Assembly (NCBI GenBank): GCA_018659505.1
Contig: JABJMI010000404.1
Span: 1 to 22,530 of the forward strand
Direction: 5' to 3'
Origin: Planctomicrobium sp.
GTDB lineage: Bacteria > Planctomycetota > Planctomycetia > Planctomycetales > Planctomycetaceae
Length of the DNA: 22,530 nt
Translations under genes and position numbers: made by a program
In this document: positions 1 to 6,601 of the stretch, one piece after another
Layout of the letters: each line of letters begins with the position of its first letter
Numbering within the stretch: the stretch's first letter is position 1
Notes under the pieces: generated by a model
The model's input: only the letters and a program-made list of their open reading frames with translations
Told to the model about the DNA's origin: nothing
The model's database searches: none

Positions 1-248
1 AGATGGCTCAGCGAATGGAGGAACTTGCATCAAGCCAGAGCGGTTACTTGGGAATCGAATCTGTACGTGATGCGAACGGAGCTGGGATTACAATTTCCTA
101 CTGGGAGAATTTAGATTCCATTCGTGCCTGGAAGAAGAACTTCGAACACCAAGTCGCCCAAGACCTTGGTCAAAGTCAGTGGTACAAGAGTTACACTGTC
201 AAAACATGCCGAGTCGAAGATACCTACTCATGGAATTCAAAAACATAA
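1..248 (+). CDS. Antibiotic biosynthesis monooxygenase (ABM)-like protein, 5' truncated by window edge
   Basis: Only the C-terminal 81 or so residues are in the window; the stop is TAA at 246-248. The visible part (MAQRMEELASSQSGYLGIES, then ISYWENLDSIRAWK and a WYKSY segment) matches the small dimeric ABM ferredoxin-like fold seen in HmoA/YgiN-type proteins of about 95-110 residues. By comparison with the family about 20-25 N-terminal residues lie upstream, and the ATG at 3 is probably an internal methionine. The exact substrate of such proteins usually cannot be read from sequence; the family includes quinol, polyketide and haem monooxygenases. The last 12 codons and the first bases after the stop are repeated at 1184-1239, so the 3' end of this gene has been duplicated. 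Its own downstream sequence has only the first arm of the terminator hairpin found at 1228-1258. Confidence 0.75.
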   Translation, partial: MAQRMEELASSQSGYLGIESVRDANGAGITISYWENLDSIRAWKKNFEHQVAQDLGQSQWYKSYTVKTCRVEDTYSWNSKT

Positions 249-262
249 AAAACAGTCTTGAG
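208..262 (+). repeat. Direct repeat copy A (end of ABM gene plus terminator arm)
   Basis: Pairs with 1184-1239. Starting at GCCGA, the two stretches share the coding end, the TAA stop, an A-run (6 versus 7) and CAG(T/C)CTTGAG. I count 10 mismatches and one indel over 55 bases. After 262 the copies diverge abruptly: copy B continues into the second terminator arm and copy A does not. Confidence 0.65.
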
Positions 263-526
263 TTTCGTAGAGTGGATGAAGTCAGCGCTCGTGGGAAAGG
301 TGAGTTACGTTCTCGATCTTTCCAGTCAAGAAGAATTGATTTTGAGTCACGATTCATTGCGTACCGCACAATTCACTTGAATTGCCGAACTTTGCCCACC
401 CTACTTTTACTTCACATTTTGAAGTTGTATGGTGCCAAGTTCACTATCATTGGAGAACTTTGCCAAAAGAAGTCACTAACACCTGATTATAGTCAGTTCA
501 GCTAGCTCTATGACTCTACCTGCTCG

Positions 527-1222
527 TTACTCAGAACGATAAAATCCTGCTCGATGATAGAGTGAACGGAAAAACTCATCGAGACTTTCTGAAACGACTT
601 GTTTACCGTCCGGCCAATATACACGATTTGGTTTTTCGGAGTGGGGCAAAAGAACTAAATAGGTATTTTCGCCAGCATCAAAAAAAGGTATTGCGTTTGT
701 TGTGAACCCTTCTAAAGGACGTGCGGGATTATCATTCTCTAAAAGCACGTCTTCTACTTCACCGGGACTTAAAATCCCGTTGATTAGACTTGGGTCTCTC
801 TCTTTATCTTCTACACCTTGAGAAAGAAATCCAGAACCAATTTCAGAGTAGAAGCCGAAAAGCTGCTCTGGAAAAGAAAAACCCAAGCATACTTCCGCAC
901 TTTCTATTTCATGTTGCTCGACTGTCCAGAAACGATTAGGTGGCTTCTTAACGCCAACATACCTTTCCAAGTATTCAAACATTTCTAATCCTAAATATAC
1001 TTGAAACAATTCTCGACGGGTGGCTGGGGACAGATTGTCGTAAAGCAACCATGAGGTCAAATTAGACGGCATTAACAATCTGCCCCCAGAAACTAATCGC
1101 TCCAACTCCTGGGGGTAAATTGCAGAATTTCTCAGTTTACAAGGGAAAGTGCACTCCAGCAATTTGTCCCCAGCCACCCAACCGCCGAATGGAAGATGCC
1201 TACTCTTGGTCATCAAAGCCAT
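527..1222 (-). CDS. SMI1/KNR4 (SUKH superfamily)-like protein
   Basis: A 231-residue reading frame. The C-terminal two thirds has the SUKH pattern: an acidic residue, then LGFSFPEQLFGFYSEIGSGF (about 113-132), later an IPFFDAG segment and a final helix LDEFFRSLYH. SUKH proteins are best known as immunity proteins against contact-dependent or polymorphic toxins, but many have no proven role; no toxin gene is visible beside this one. The N-terminal 50 or so residues are not recognised. The start is uncertain: the ATG at 1222 follows directly on the T-run of the neighbour's terminator, has no Shine-Dalgarno site, and the first 13 or so codons are antisense to a remnant of the ABM gene. A start further in, such as the Met at residue 51, is possible. 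The gene lies between two copies of a direct repeat and may have arrived by insertion or recombination. Confidence 0.65.
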   Translation of the reverse strand: MALMTKSRHLPFGGWVAGDKLLECTFPCKLRNSAIYPQELERLVSGGRLLMPSNLTSWLLYDNLSPATRRELFQVYLGLEMFEYLERYVGVKKPPNRFWTVEQHEIESAEVCLGFSFPEQLFGFYSEIGSGFLSQGVEDKERDPSLINGILSPGEVEDVLLENDNPARPLEGFTTNAIPFFDAGENTYLVLLPHSEKPNRVYWPDGKQVVSESLDEFFRSLYHRAGFYRSE

Positions 1223-1224
1223 AA
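1184..1224 (+). pseudogene. Remnant of the 3' end of an ABM-like monooxygenase gene
   Basis: Read in frame from 1186, the plus strand encodes RMEDAYSWSSKP and then TAA (1222-1224). The intact gene at the left edge ends RVEDTYSWNSKT and TAA, so 8 of 12 residues agree. The DNA match runs from 1184 to 1239 against 208-262 (about 80% by hand count, with one extra A). No longer homology is visible upstream of 1184, so only the last codons remain. It is antisense to the proposed 5' end of the SUKH gene. Confidence 0.6.
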
Positions 1225-1239
1225 AAAAACAGCCTTGAG
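1184..1239 (+). repeat. Direct repeat copy B (end of ABM gene plus terminator arm)
   Basis: Partner of 208-262. This copy retains the complete terminator hairpin and sits directly against the convergent oxidoreductase gene, so it looks like the older junction. The two copies bracket about 920 bp holding the SUKH gene. Confidence 0.65.
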
Positions 1240-1258
1240 GAGCGCCCCCAAGGCTGTT
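1228..1258 (-). terminator. Rho-independent terminator of the Gfo/Idh/MocA gene
   Basis: Perfect 10-bp stem AACAGCCTTG (1228-1237) with CAAGGCTGTT (1249-1258) and an 11-base loop. On the minus strand the hairpin is followed by seven T (1229-1223), and it starts 28 bases past the oxidoreductase stop. On the plus strand no T-run follows, so it acts mainly leftward. Confidence 0.85.
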
Positions 1259-1285
1259 ATCTACACAATGTTTTGCGATACAAAA

Positions 1286-2653
1286 CTATGCGTCGAGGTA
1301 TTCACCGTAGTTTTTACGGTACTTCTTCTTCACGACATTCATCACTTCTGGTGCGTTTGTCGCTTTGAGGTTTTCAGCATCCCATTCGATCTTCTTGCTT
1401 TCGCCTTCAGCGGCTCCCCAGACAGCCAGGTTACCGAGCAAGATAGTCTCGGTGAGTGGTCCAGCGTACTCAGCGAAGTTTGACATCGCGTGTTCACGCT
1501 TGCCGATGATCGATTCGTGGAATTCAGTGAAGTGTCCGGGTGAGCGTTCGTACTCAACTTCAGGAGCATCTTTCTGAGCGATCTCTTTGCCATCGTTATC
1601 GATGAGAACCCAGTTGTCGCCATAATCCTGGAATGAATACAAGGTGAACTCTTCACCAACGATAATGGCACCGGACTTGTGCTTGAAATCGATCCCTTTC
1701 AGCAACGCTGGATCAGGATTGTTTCCGCCATCGTACCAGTGCACAGGCATGATGCCGTCGCCTGATGGGTGAGCGAATTCGAACTCGATTTTCGAAGCCT
1801 GAGGATAACTATCTTGGTTATGCCCCGAACTTGTTGCATGGATCGTCTTCGGATTTGCCAGATTCAAACCTGCAAACGGCATGTTGAAAGTATGGCACGC
1901 CATATCTCCAAGAGCACCAGTTCCGAAATCCCACCAGCCACGCCAAGCGAACGAGTGGTAAGCACCGTCGCCATAAGGTCGTTCAGGTGCGGCACTCAAC
2001 CAGAGATCCCAATCGAGATTCGGTGGTGGATCAGTAGCTTCAGGGCGAGGTCCGCCTTGTGGCCAAACGGGTCGGTTGGTGAAGATGTGAGCTTCTTTCA
2101 CACGTCCGATTTTTCCTGCACGAAGCAAACCGGCAGCGTGTCGTAAACCATTGGTTGAAGTTCCCTGATTGCCCATCATCGTTTTCACACCTTTTTCTTT
2201 GGCAATTTCGACAAGTCGTCGAGCTTCCCAAACAGTGTGTGTCAATAGCTTCTGGCAGAAACAGGCTTTGCCCATCTTCATTGCCATGGCAGCAGCAGGA
2301 GCGTGAGTATGATCGGGAGTCGAAACGGTGACCGCGTCGATCTTGTCTCCCATTTGGTCGAGCATTTCGCGGAAATCTTCGAAACGCTCAGCTTCTTTGA
2401 AGCCAGGTCGTGAACCGGTTTTTACCAAGGTTTTCGAGTCGACATCACAAATGGCGACGATATCTCCATGGGCGGCTGCATCTGCTGAGTCACTCGACCC
2501 TTTTCCACCCACACCAACACAGGCGTACGAAACACGTTCGTTCGCTGAACGCTCTTCATTCTGTGCATACACTTTGGGACCAGTCACATAGACAGCCGAA
2601 GCAATCGCTGCACTGGTTTGGAGAAAATCACGCCGTGTCGTTTTATTAGGCAT
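1286..2653 (-). CDS. Gfo/Idh/MocA family oxidoreductase with Tat signal
   Basis: 455 residues. The N-terminus TTRRDFLQTSAA (5-16) is a twin-arginine signal followed by an Ala-rich stretch, so the folded protein is exported with its cofactor. A Rossmann dinucleotide site follows (CVGVGGKG, about 45-52), then ICDVD, and STPDHTHAP typical of planctomycete members. The family's EKP motif, whose Lys binds nicotinamide, reads QKL here (FCQKLLTHTVWEAR): the Lys is kept and the flanking residues differ. The C-terminal half is the usual alpha/beta sugar-binding domain, with GWWDFGTGALGDMACHTF and conserved HW and GHFTEFHE segments. The family oxidises or reduces sugars and cyclitols with NAD(P); the substrate cannot be named. 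A clear AAGGA site (minus strand, 2664-2660) lies 6 bases before the ATG. A strong terminator follows, so the gene is monocistronic. Confidence 0.9.
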   Translation of the reverse strand: MPNKTTRRDFLQTSAAIASAVYVTGPKVYAQNEERSANERVSYACVGVGGKGSSDSADAAAHGDIVAICDVDSKTLVKTGSRPGFKEAERFEDFREMLDQMGDKIDAVTVSTPDHTHAPAAAMAMKMGKACFCQKLLTHTVWEARRLVEIAKEKGVKTMMGNQGTSTNGLRHAAGLLRAGKIGRVKEAHIFTNRPVWPQGGPRPEATDPPPNLDWDLWLSAAPERPYGDGAYHSFAWRGWWDFGTGALGDMACHTFNMPFAGLNLANPKTIHATSSGHNQDSYPQASKIEFEFAHPSGDGIMPVHWYDGGNNPDPALLKGIDFKHKSGAIIVGEEFTLYSFQDYGDNWVLIDNDGKEIAQKDAPEVEYERSPGHFTEFHESIIGKREHAMSNFAEYAGPLTETILLGNLAVWGAAEGESKKIEWDAENLKATNAPEVMNVVKKKYRKNYGEYLDA

Positions 2654-2867
2654 ACGTTGTCCTTAAGTTTTAAAAGGGAAGACTCATCTATATTGATGAA
2701 AGATAAATTTTATTGAGATGTTGCTAATCGAAGGGCAACAGTCGTACATCATCCATTATTGATAGGTTAACGGATAATGGCAAGCATTTCACCTGTGAGG
2801 ATGCAGGACTTTCCGCATTCACACACAATAGGATTGAGTTTCTACAGCAATTATCGACGTAGACCGC

Positions 2868-3392
2868 TTAATTCTCGTCATCATAGGTGAGAAGTGCGAA
2901 ACAGTCGTGTGGAGCGAGGACTTCGCGGCCTTTGAGAAAGCTCAATTCCACTAGGAATGCACAGCTGACGACTTCCGCTCCTGCTTGCTCGATCAATTTG
3001 ATACAGGCATTCATCGTTCCGCCTGTTGCCAGCAGATCGTCGACCATCAGCACTTTGTCGCCTTCCGAAAACGCATCGGTGTGGATCTCTAAAGTGTCGG
3101 TTCCATATTCGAGCTCGTAATCGAATGAATTCGTGGAGAACGGCAACTTAACCGGTTTTCGTACAGGCACAAATGCCACATCGAGTTCCAGTGCAAGAGG
3201 TGCTGCGAAGATGAAACCGCGTGCCTCAGCGGCAGCAATCGCATCAATTTTTTGATCTCGATAATGGTCAGCGAGCTGCTTGATCGATTCCCGAAATGTG
3301 TCCGGGCAAGAGAGTAGAGGGGTAATGTCGCGAAACATGATGCCCGGTTTAGGAAAGTCAGCGACGTTACGAATTTTATCTTTTAGGTTCAT
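2868..3392 (-). CDS. apt: Adenine phosphoribosyltransferase
   Basis: 174 residues, full length for the family. It converts adenine and PRPP to AMP and pyrophosphate in cytosolic purine salvage. Visible hallmarks: [15 protein letters not shown] at the N-terminus; the [15 protein letters not shown] segment near residue 53; the [10 protein letters not shown] loop; and the PRPP-binding motif [14 protein letters not shown] (about 114-127). The start codon lies inside the 3' end of the upstream kinase gene: the two overlap by 17 bases (3376-3392), so translation is probably coupled. No strong terminator follows; a weak 7-bp inverted repeat sits at 2753-2780. Confidence 0.95.
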   Translation of the reverse strand: MNLKDKIRNVADFPKPGIMFRDITPLLSCPDTFRESIKQLADHYRDQKIDAIAAAEARGFIFAAPLALELDVAFVPVRKPVKLPFSTNSFDYELEYGTDTLEIHTDAFSEGDKVLMVDDLLATGGTMNACIKLIEQAGAEVVSCAFLVELSFLKGREVLAPHDCFALLTYDDEN

Positions 3393-5157
3393 GTGGTTTG
3401 TCTTCTTCTGGATTCTCTAGATTTAATAATCTGAATATCTCTTGTCGTGATTTCGGGAGCTTTGCACTCGTCACATCTGAATATCTTTGCTCAGCAAGTT
3501 CGACAAGCTCTTTCGCATCGAGATTCTGATCGTACAGATTCTTGATGCCGAACCAAATCGAAAGTGCCTCTTCGATGTTGCCTTTCTCAAAAAGAGATTC
3601 GGCGCGGTCTAAGGCATCTTTCAAATACTGTAACCGTTCAGGGTCTGCCTCTTGGGCTGTTTCTTCGATGAGTTGATCAAGGAGCCCGATCAGTGTTTGA
3701 TCTTTCGTTTGGTCGAGCAATGTGCGTAACGCCATGAACCGTTGTCGGGCAGCGGTTGGCAAACCGAGTTTTCGTAGTTCCATCGCTTGTAGGATGATCG
3801 CTGCCGGTTCAGTTTCGGGAATTGCTGCTTGTTTGAGTGACCGTCCTAACAACTTTTTGCGAAGTTCATAGATACTGATTTCCGTGAGATATGGTGTCAC
3901 CAAAGGTTGCCAACGCTCAGCATCCAGCTCTAATAATTCATTGAAATGCTCATTCTTTGCAGCATCCCAAGCGACGCCCGGAGGTCGTGACATGAGTTCA
4001 ACACCACGGTCAAACATGGCTTGCTGAGAAGGTGTGTTCAGTATCGACAAGCCATACGCACCGCCGCTGATCAGTATTAACAAGCCAATCAAAACCCACG
4101 GATTATCGAGTAGCTTTGTGATCTTCGAGCTTGATTGTTCCGCTTCCAGTTGTGCCTTAAAGAGATCGCGGACCAGCGTCCCGCCGACTTCATCCGCAAG
4201 ATCATCTTCAGTCAAATTCTCTGCGAGAGTTTCAGCTGTTGCCCCAATCAGGTCTTGTTCAGCGAGCTTCTGTTGTTGTAATTCGACTTTCTTGAGAACC
4301 TCTTCCAGTCGCAAGCTGAGCACATAAGCATCGGGATACCTTTCCTCCATTTTCTTGGAAAGAGACTTACAGACGATTTCATCCAGCCAGAATGGAACTT
4401 CTGGGTTGAGTCGCTTCACACTATCGAATTGTGCGAACCGATGCTTCTGAATAATGTCGAGCGGTGTTTTTCCTGTGAACGGTGGGCGACCGGTCAGCAT
4501 GACGTACATCACCGCTCCCAGCGAGTAGATATCGCTGTGCTTTGTTGCCCGTCTGCCTTGTGCCTGTTCGGGAGACATATACTCGGCAGTTCCGAGAATT
4601 CCTCCGGTGGCAGTCAGTTTCCCTGTGGCGAAAACTTGAGCGACTCCGAAGTCCGCGAGTTTAACAACTCCGTTTTTATCAATAAGAAGATTGGACGGTT
4701 TTAAGTCGCGATGAATAATCCCGGCATTATGAGCTGATTTCAAAGCGGTACAAATCTCGACAGCGATCTTGATCGTCTCTTGCCAAGGGACTTTTTTTTC
4801 GCGAACCAGTCGATCCGCGAGTGTTTCTCCCTCCACATATTCCATTGAATAATAATAGGAACCGTCGTCTTCTCCACTTTCGTAGAGTTCGACGATGTGA
4901 GCGTTTTTGAGCTGACGCATCGCTTCGATCTCGCGATCAAAACGGGCAACGAACCCTGCTTCACGCGCCATCGACGCAGGTAAAACTTTGACAGCGACAA
5001 ACTGATCGGTCTCTTTATGCCGTCCGAGATAGACCGTCCCCATGCCACCGGAACCTAGCTTCTTCTCGATGAAGTAAGGACCGACCGACGTCGGCAAAAT
5101 CGGCTCGGATTCGAAATCTTCCGAGTCATCAGGGGATTCAGAGTTGGAATTGCTCAC
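3376..5157 (-). CDS. Membrane Ser/Thr protein kinase (PknB-like)
   Basis: 593 residues starting at GTG (5157-5155); an in-frame TAG lies just upstream, so no longer start is possible. The kinase domain spans about residues 28-290: glycine loop GSGGMG (35-40), ATP-binding Lys57, catalytic HRDLKPSN (149-156), DFG (169-171), activation loop ending [10 protein letters not shown], then SDIYSLG. A short charged juxtamembrane region leads to one membrane span ([20 protein letters not shown], about 354-373). The remaining 220 residues lie outside the cytoplasm and are helical, with repeated AxERWQ/[20 protein letters not shown] segments suggesting TPR-type folding; no PASTA repeats are seen. It phosphorylates unknown cytosolic targets, presumably in response to an envelope signal. 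The gene overlaps apt by 17 bases, and divergently transcribed cbiX starts 87 bp away. Confidence 0.93.
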   Translation of the reverse strand: MSNSNSESPDDSEDFESEPILPTSVGPYFIEKKLGSGGMGTVYLGRHKETDQFVAVKVLPASMAREAGFVARFDREIEAMRQLKNAHIVELYESGEDDGSYYYSMEYVEGETLADRLVREKKVPWQETIKIAVEICTALKSAHNAGIIHRDLKPSNLLIDKNGVVKLADFGVAQVFATGKLTATGGILGTAEYMSPEQAQGRRATKHSDIYSLGAVMYVMLTGRPPFTGKTPLDIIQKHRFAQFDSVKRLNPEVPFWLDEIVCKSLSKKMEERYPDAYVLSLRLEEVLKKVELQQQKLAEQDLIGATAETLAENLTEDDLADEVGGTLVRDLFKAQLEAEQSSSKITKLLDNPWVLIGLLILISGGAYGLSILNTPSQQAMFDRGVELMSRPPGVAWDAAKNEHFNELLELDAERWQPLVTPYLTEISIYELRKKLLGRSLKQAAIPETEPAAIILQAMELRKLGLPTAARQRFMALRTLLDQTKDQTLIGLLDQLIEETAQEADPERLQYLKDALDRAESLFEKGNIEEALSIWFGIKNLYDQNLDAKELVELAEQRYSDVTSAKLPKSRQEIFRLLNLENPEEDKPHEPKR

Positions 5158-5244
5158 GATTGTCTACAATTGAGGAGATCGGAAGTCGACGTGATTGTCA
5201 TTTATAGTCCCCGCACCACTTATCACTCAACTAAGCCTACAAAG

Positions 5245-5619
5245 ATGCCCTCAGCCATTCTACTCGTTGCCCATGGAAGTCGTCGAGCGGAAGCGAACGC
5301 CGATTTGGTTCGGCTCGCTGAGATGATCTCGGACAAAGTCGATGAGGAGATCATCGAAATCGGTTATCTGGAACTGACAGAGCCGACAATCCCTGACGGC
5401 TTAAAGAAATGCGCAGAACGGGGAGCGACCGAGGTTGCGATCTTGCCGTATTTTCTCTCGCAGGGTTCGCATGTCTCAAGTGATCTAGTGAAATTCAAAG
5501 AGGACTTCATCGCTAAGTATCCGGAGATAGCTTGTACCGTTTGCCCGCCGATTGGATTGCATGACAAGTTAGTCGAACTGATGTTGATACGCTTGAAAGA
5601 AGTTAGCCCCACACTTTAA
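5245..5619 (+). CDS. cbiX: CbiX/SirB-like sirohydrochlorin chelatase (short form)
   Basis: About 124 residues from the ATG at 5245. The frame is open further up to a TTG at 5170, but homology begins at MPSAILLVAHGSRRAEAN. This is the small single-domain class II chelatase that inserts Co2+ or Fe2+ into sirohydrochlorin for cobalamin or sirohaem. The metal-binding His of the HGSR motif (residue 10) and the second His in PYFLSQGSHVSSDL are both present. The small form dimerises to make one active site. Metal choice cannot be told from sequence, though a cobalamin-type radical SAM protein is encoded elsewhere in the window. The last codons and the stop TAA (5617-5619) lie inside a strong palindrome (5606-5628) shared with the convergent moaD-like gene. 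Confidence 0.85.
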   Translation: MPSAILLVAHGSRRAEANADLVRLAEMISDKVDEEIIEIGYLELTEPTIPDGLKKCAERGATEVAILPYFLSQGSHVSSDLVKFKEDFIAKYPEIACTVCPPIGLHDKLVELMLIRLKEVSPTL

Positions 5620-5628
5620 GTGTGGGGC
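5606..5628. terminator. Palindrome between cbiX and moaD-like gene; probable bidirectional terminator, family copy 1
   Basis: GCCCCACACTT (5606-5616), central T, AAGTGTGGGGC (5618-5628): an 11-bp inverted repeat. It extends through one A/A mismatch by four more pairs (AGTT 5601-5604 with AACT 5630-5633). It sits between convergent genes and contains the cbiX stop codon. No T-run follows on either strand. It shares its ACACTT/AAGTGT core with 6561-6583 and 9827-9859. Confidence 0.7.
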
Positions 5629-5647
5629 AAACTATGTTGAAGCAACA

Positions 5648-5914
5648 TTAACCGCCGACATCCGCGGAAAGAATCAAAACATGATCACCCGCTGAAAGTT
5701 GCGTGCTTGCGTCCCGAGTAAAACTTTTGCCGTTGATATTCAGTAGATAGTCCGTAGCGAGTTGATCATCTTTTAGACACGCATCTGCAAATGACGGAAC
5801 AACTTGCTTGAGTTGTTCCAGCAACTCCGCGACCGTATTCGCTTCGACTTGAGTTGAAGCGATTCCAGCTTTGAGCTTCGGGACTCCGTAGAACTCAACT
5901 TGAATCACTGGCAT
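5648..5914 (-). CDS. MoaD/ThiS-family sulfur carrier-like protein
   Basis: 88 residues, a normal length for a ubiquitin-like sulfur carrier. It begins VIQVEFYGVPKLKAGI, has a central LLNINGK strand and a LSAGDHVLILSADVGG ending. The C-terminal Gly-Gly is the site that would be adenylated and converted to a thiocarboxylate, as in MoaD (molybdopterin) and ThiS (thiamine). The VLILSADVGG end with an 88-residue length fits MoaD better, but no other molybdenum-cofactor gene is in the window, so the pathway is unproven. Its ATG shares one base with the stop of the coaB-like gene (TAATG), which implies translational coupling. Confidence 0.8.
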   Translation of the reverse strand: MPVIQVEFYGVPKLKAGIASTQVEANTVAELLEQLKQVVPSFADACLKDDQLATDYLLNINGKSFTRDASTQLSAGDHVLILSADVGG

Positions 5915-6534
5915 TACGACATTCTCTTAGAAAGCCAGTTCGTCAACTCGGCAGCGACCTCGGATTTGGCACCGGTCCAATGCTCTTCGGTCTCACCATC
6001 GGAGTTGATCAACTCGACGGAGTTCGATTGGGAACCGATCGCATCGGGGTGATTGAGGACAATGAGATCACAGTTCTTCTTTCGTAATTTTTGCAGTGCG
6101 TTTTCACGCGGGTTTTGCGCTTCGAGGGCGAATCCGACGACCCAGCGGTTTTCCTTAACGGTCCCCAACTCAGCGAGGACATCGTCCGTTTCGATCATTT
6201 CGAGTTGAATAGCTCCACCGGTTTTGGAGATCTTCCCGGTGATGCGTTCTTTCGGTTTGTAATCGCAAACCGCAGCCGCAGCGATCACTCCATCGCAATC
6301 GGGGAAGAGATTCATCGTTTCGCTGCGCATCTCGCCTGTCGTCATCACTGAATGAAACTCACACCCAACCGGCGGTTGTAAGTCGACTGGACCGCTGACG
6401 AGGACCATGTCCCAACCGATTTTGAGTCCGGCTGCGACGATGGCATATCCCATTTTGCCGCTACTGGCATTCGAGAGATAACGAACATCGTCGAGGTACT
6501 CACGAGTTGGACCAGCGGTGACTAGAACGCGCAT
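5914..6534 (-). CDS. coaB: Phosphopantothenoylcysteine synthetase (CoaB domain, stand-alone)
   Basis: 206 residues, matching only the C-terminal CoaB half of the fused CoaBC (Dfp) protein. Visible features: VTAGPTREYLDDVRYLSNAS then SGKMGYAIA at the N-terminus (nucleotide site), AAAAVCDYKP, KISK, and GFALEAQN followed by an LxxKKCDLIVLN segment. The enzyme joins 4'-phosphopantothenate and cysteine using CTP in coenzyme A synthesis. The CoaC decarboxylase half is absent here; stand-alone CoaB proteins are known, so CoaC may be encoded elsewhere. It is followed with a one-base overlap by the moaD-like gene and preceded by the palindrome at 6561-6583. Confidence 0.88.
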   Translation of the reverse strand: MRVLVTAGPTREYLDDVRYLSNASSGKMGYAIVAAGLKIGWDMVLVSGPVDLQPPVGCEFHSVMTTGEMRSETMNLFPDCDGVIAAAAVCDYKPKERITGKISKTGGAIQLEMIETDDVLAELGTVKENRWVVGFALEAQNPRENALQKLRKKNCDLIVLNHPDAIGSQSNSVELINSDGETEEHWTGAKSEVAAELTNWLSKRMS

Positions 6535-6560
6535 TGAATATTACTTGGTTGGAATGTTTT

Positions 6561-6583
6561 GCCGGACACTTAAAGTGTCCGGC
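6561..6583. terminator. Palindrome between the PVC cytochrome gene and coaB, family copy 2
   Basis: GCCGGACACTT (6561-6571), central A, AAGTGTCCGGC (6573-6583). A perfect 11-bp inverted repeat, 18 bases past the stop of the upstream minus-strand gene and 26 bases before the coaB start. No T-run follows, so a terminator role is inferred from position only; it could instead be an RNA processing or protein-binding site. Confidence 0.65.
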
Positions 6584-6601
6584 ATCACAGACAATTGTGA
6601 A

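Noticed and set aside
179..505. 108-residue plus-strand frame overlapping the ABM gene end
   Set aside because: It starts inside the ABM gene in another frame, has no family likeness and no ribosome site; composition is not coding-like.
2753..2780. CCATTAT/ATAATGG inverted repeat downstream of apt
   Set aside because: Only 7 bp with a 14-base loop and no T-run; too weak to call a terminator.
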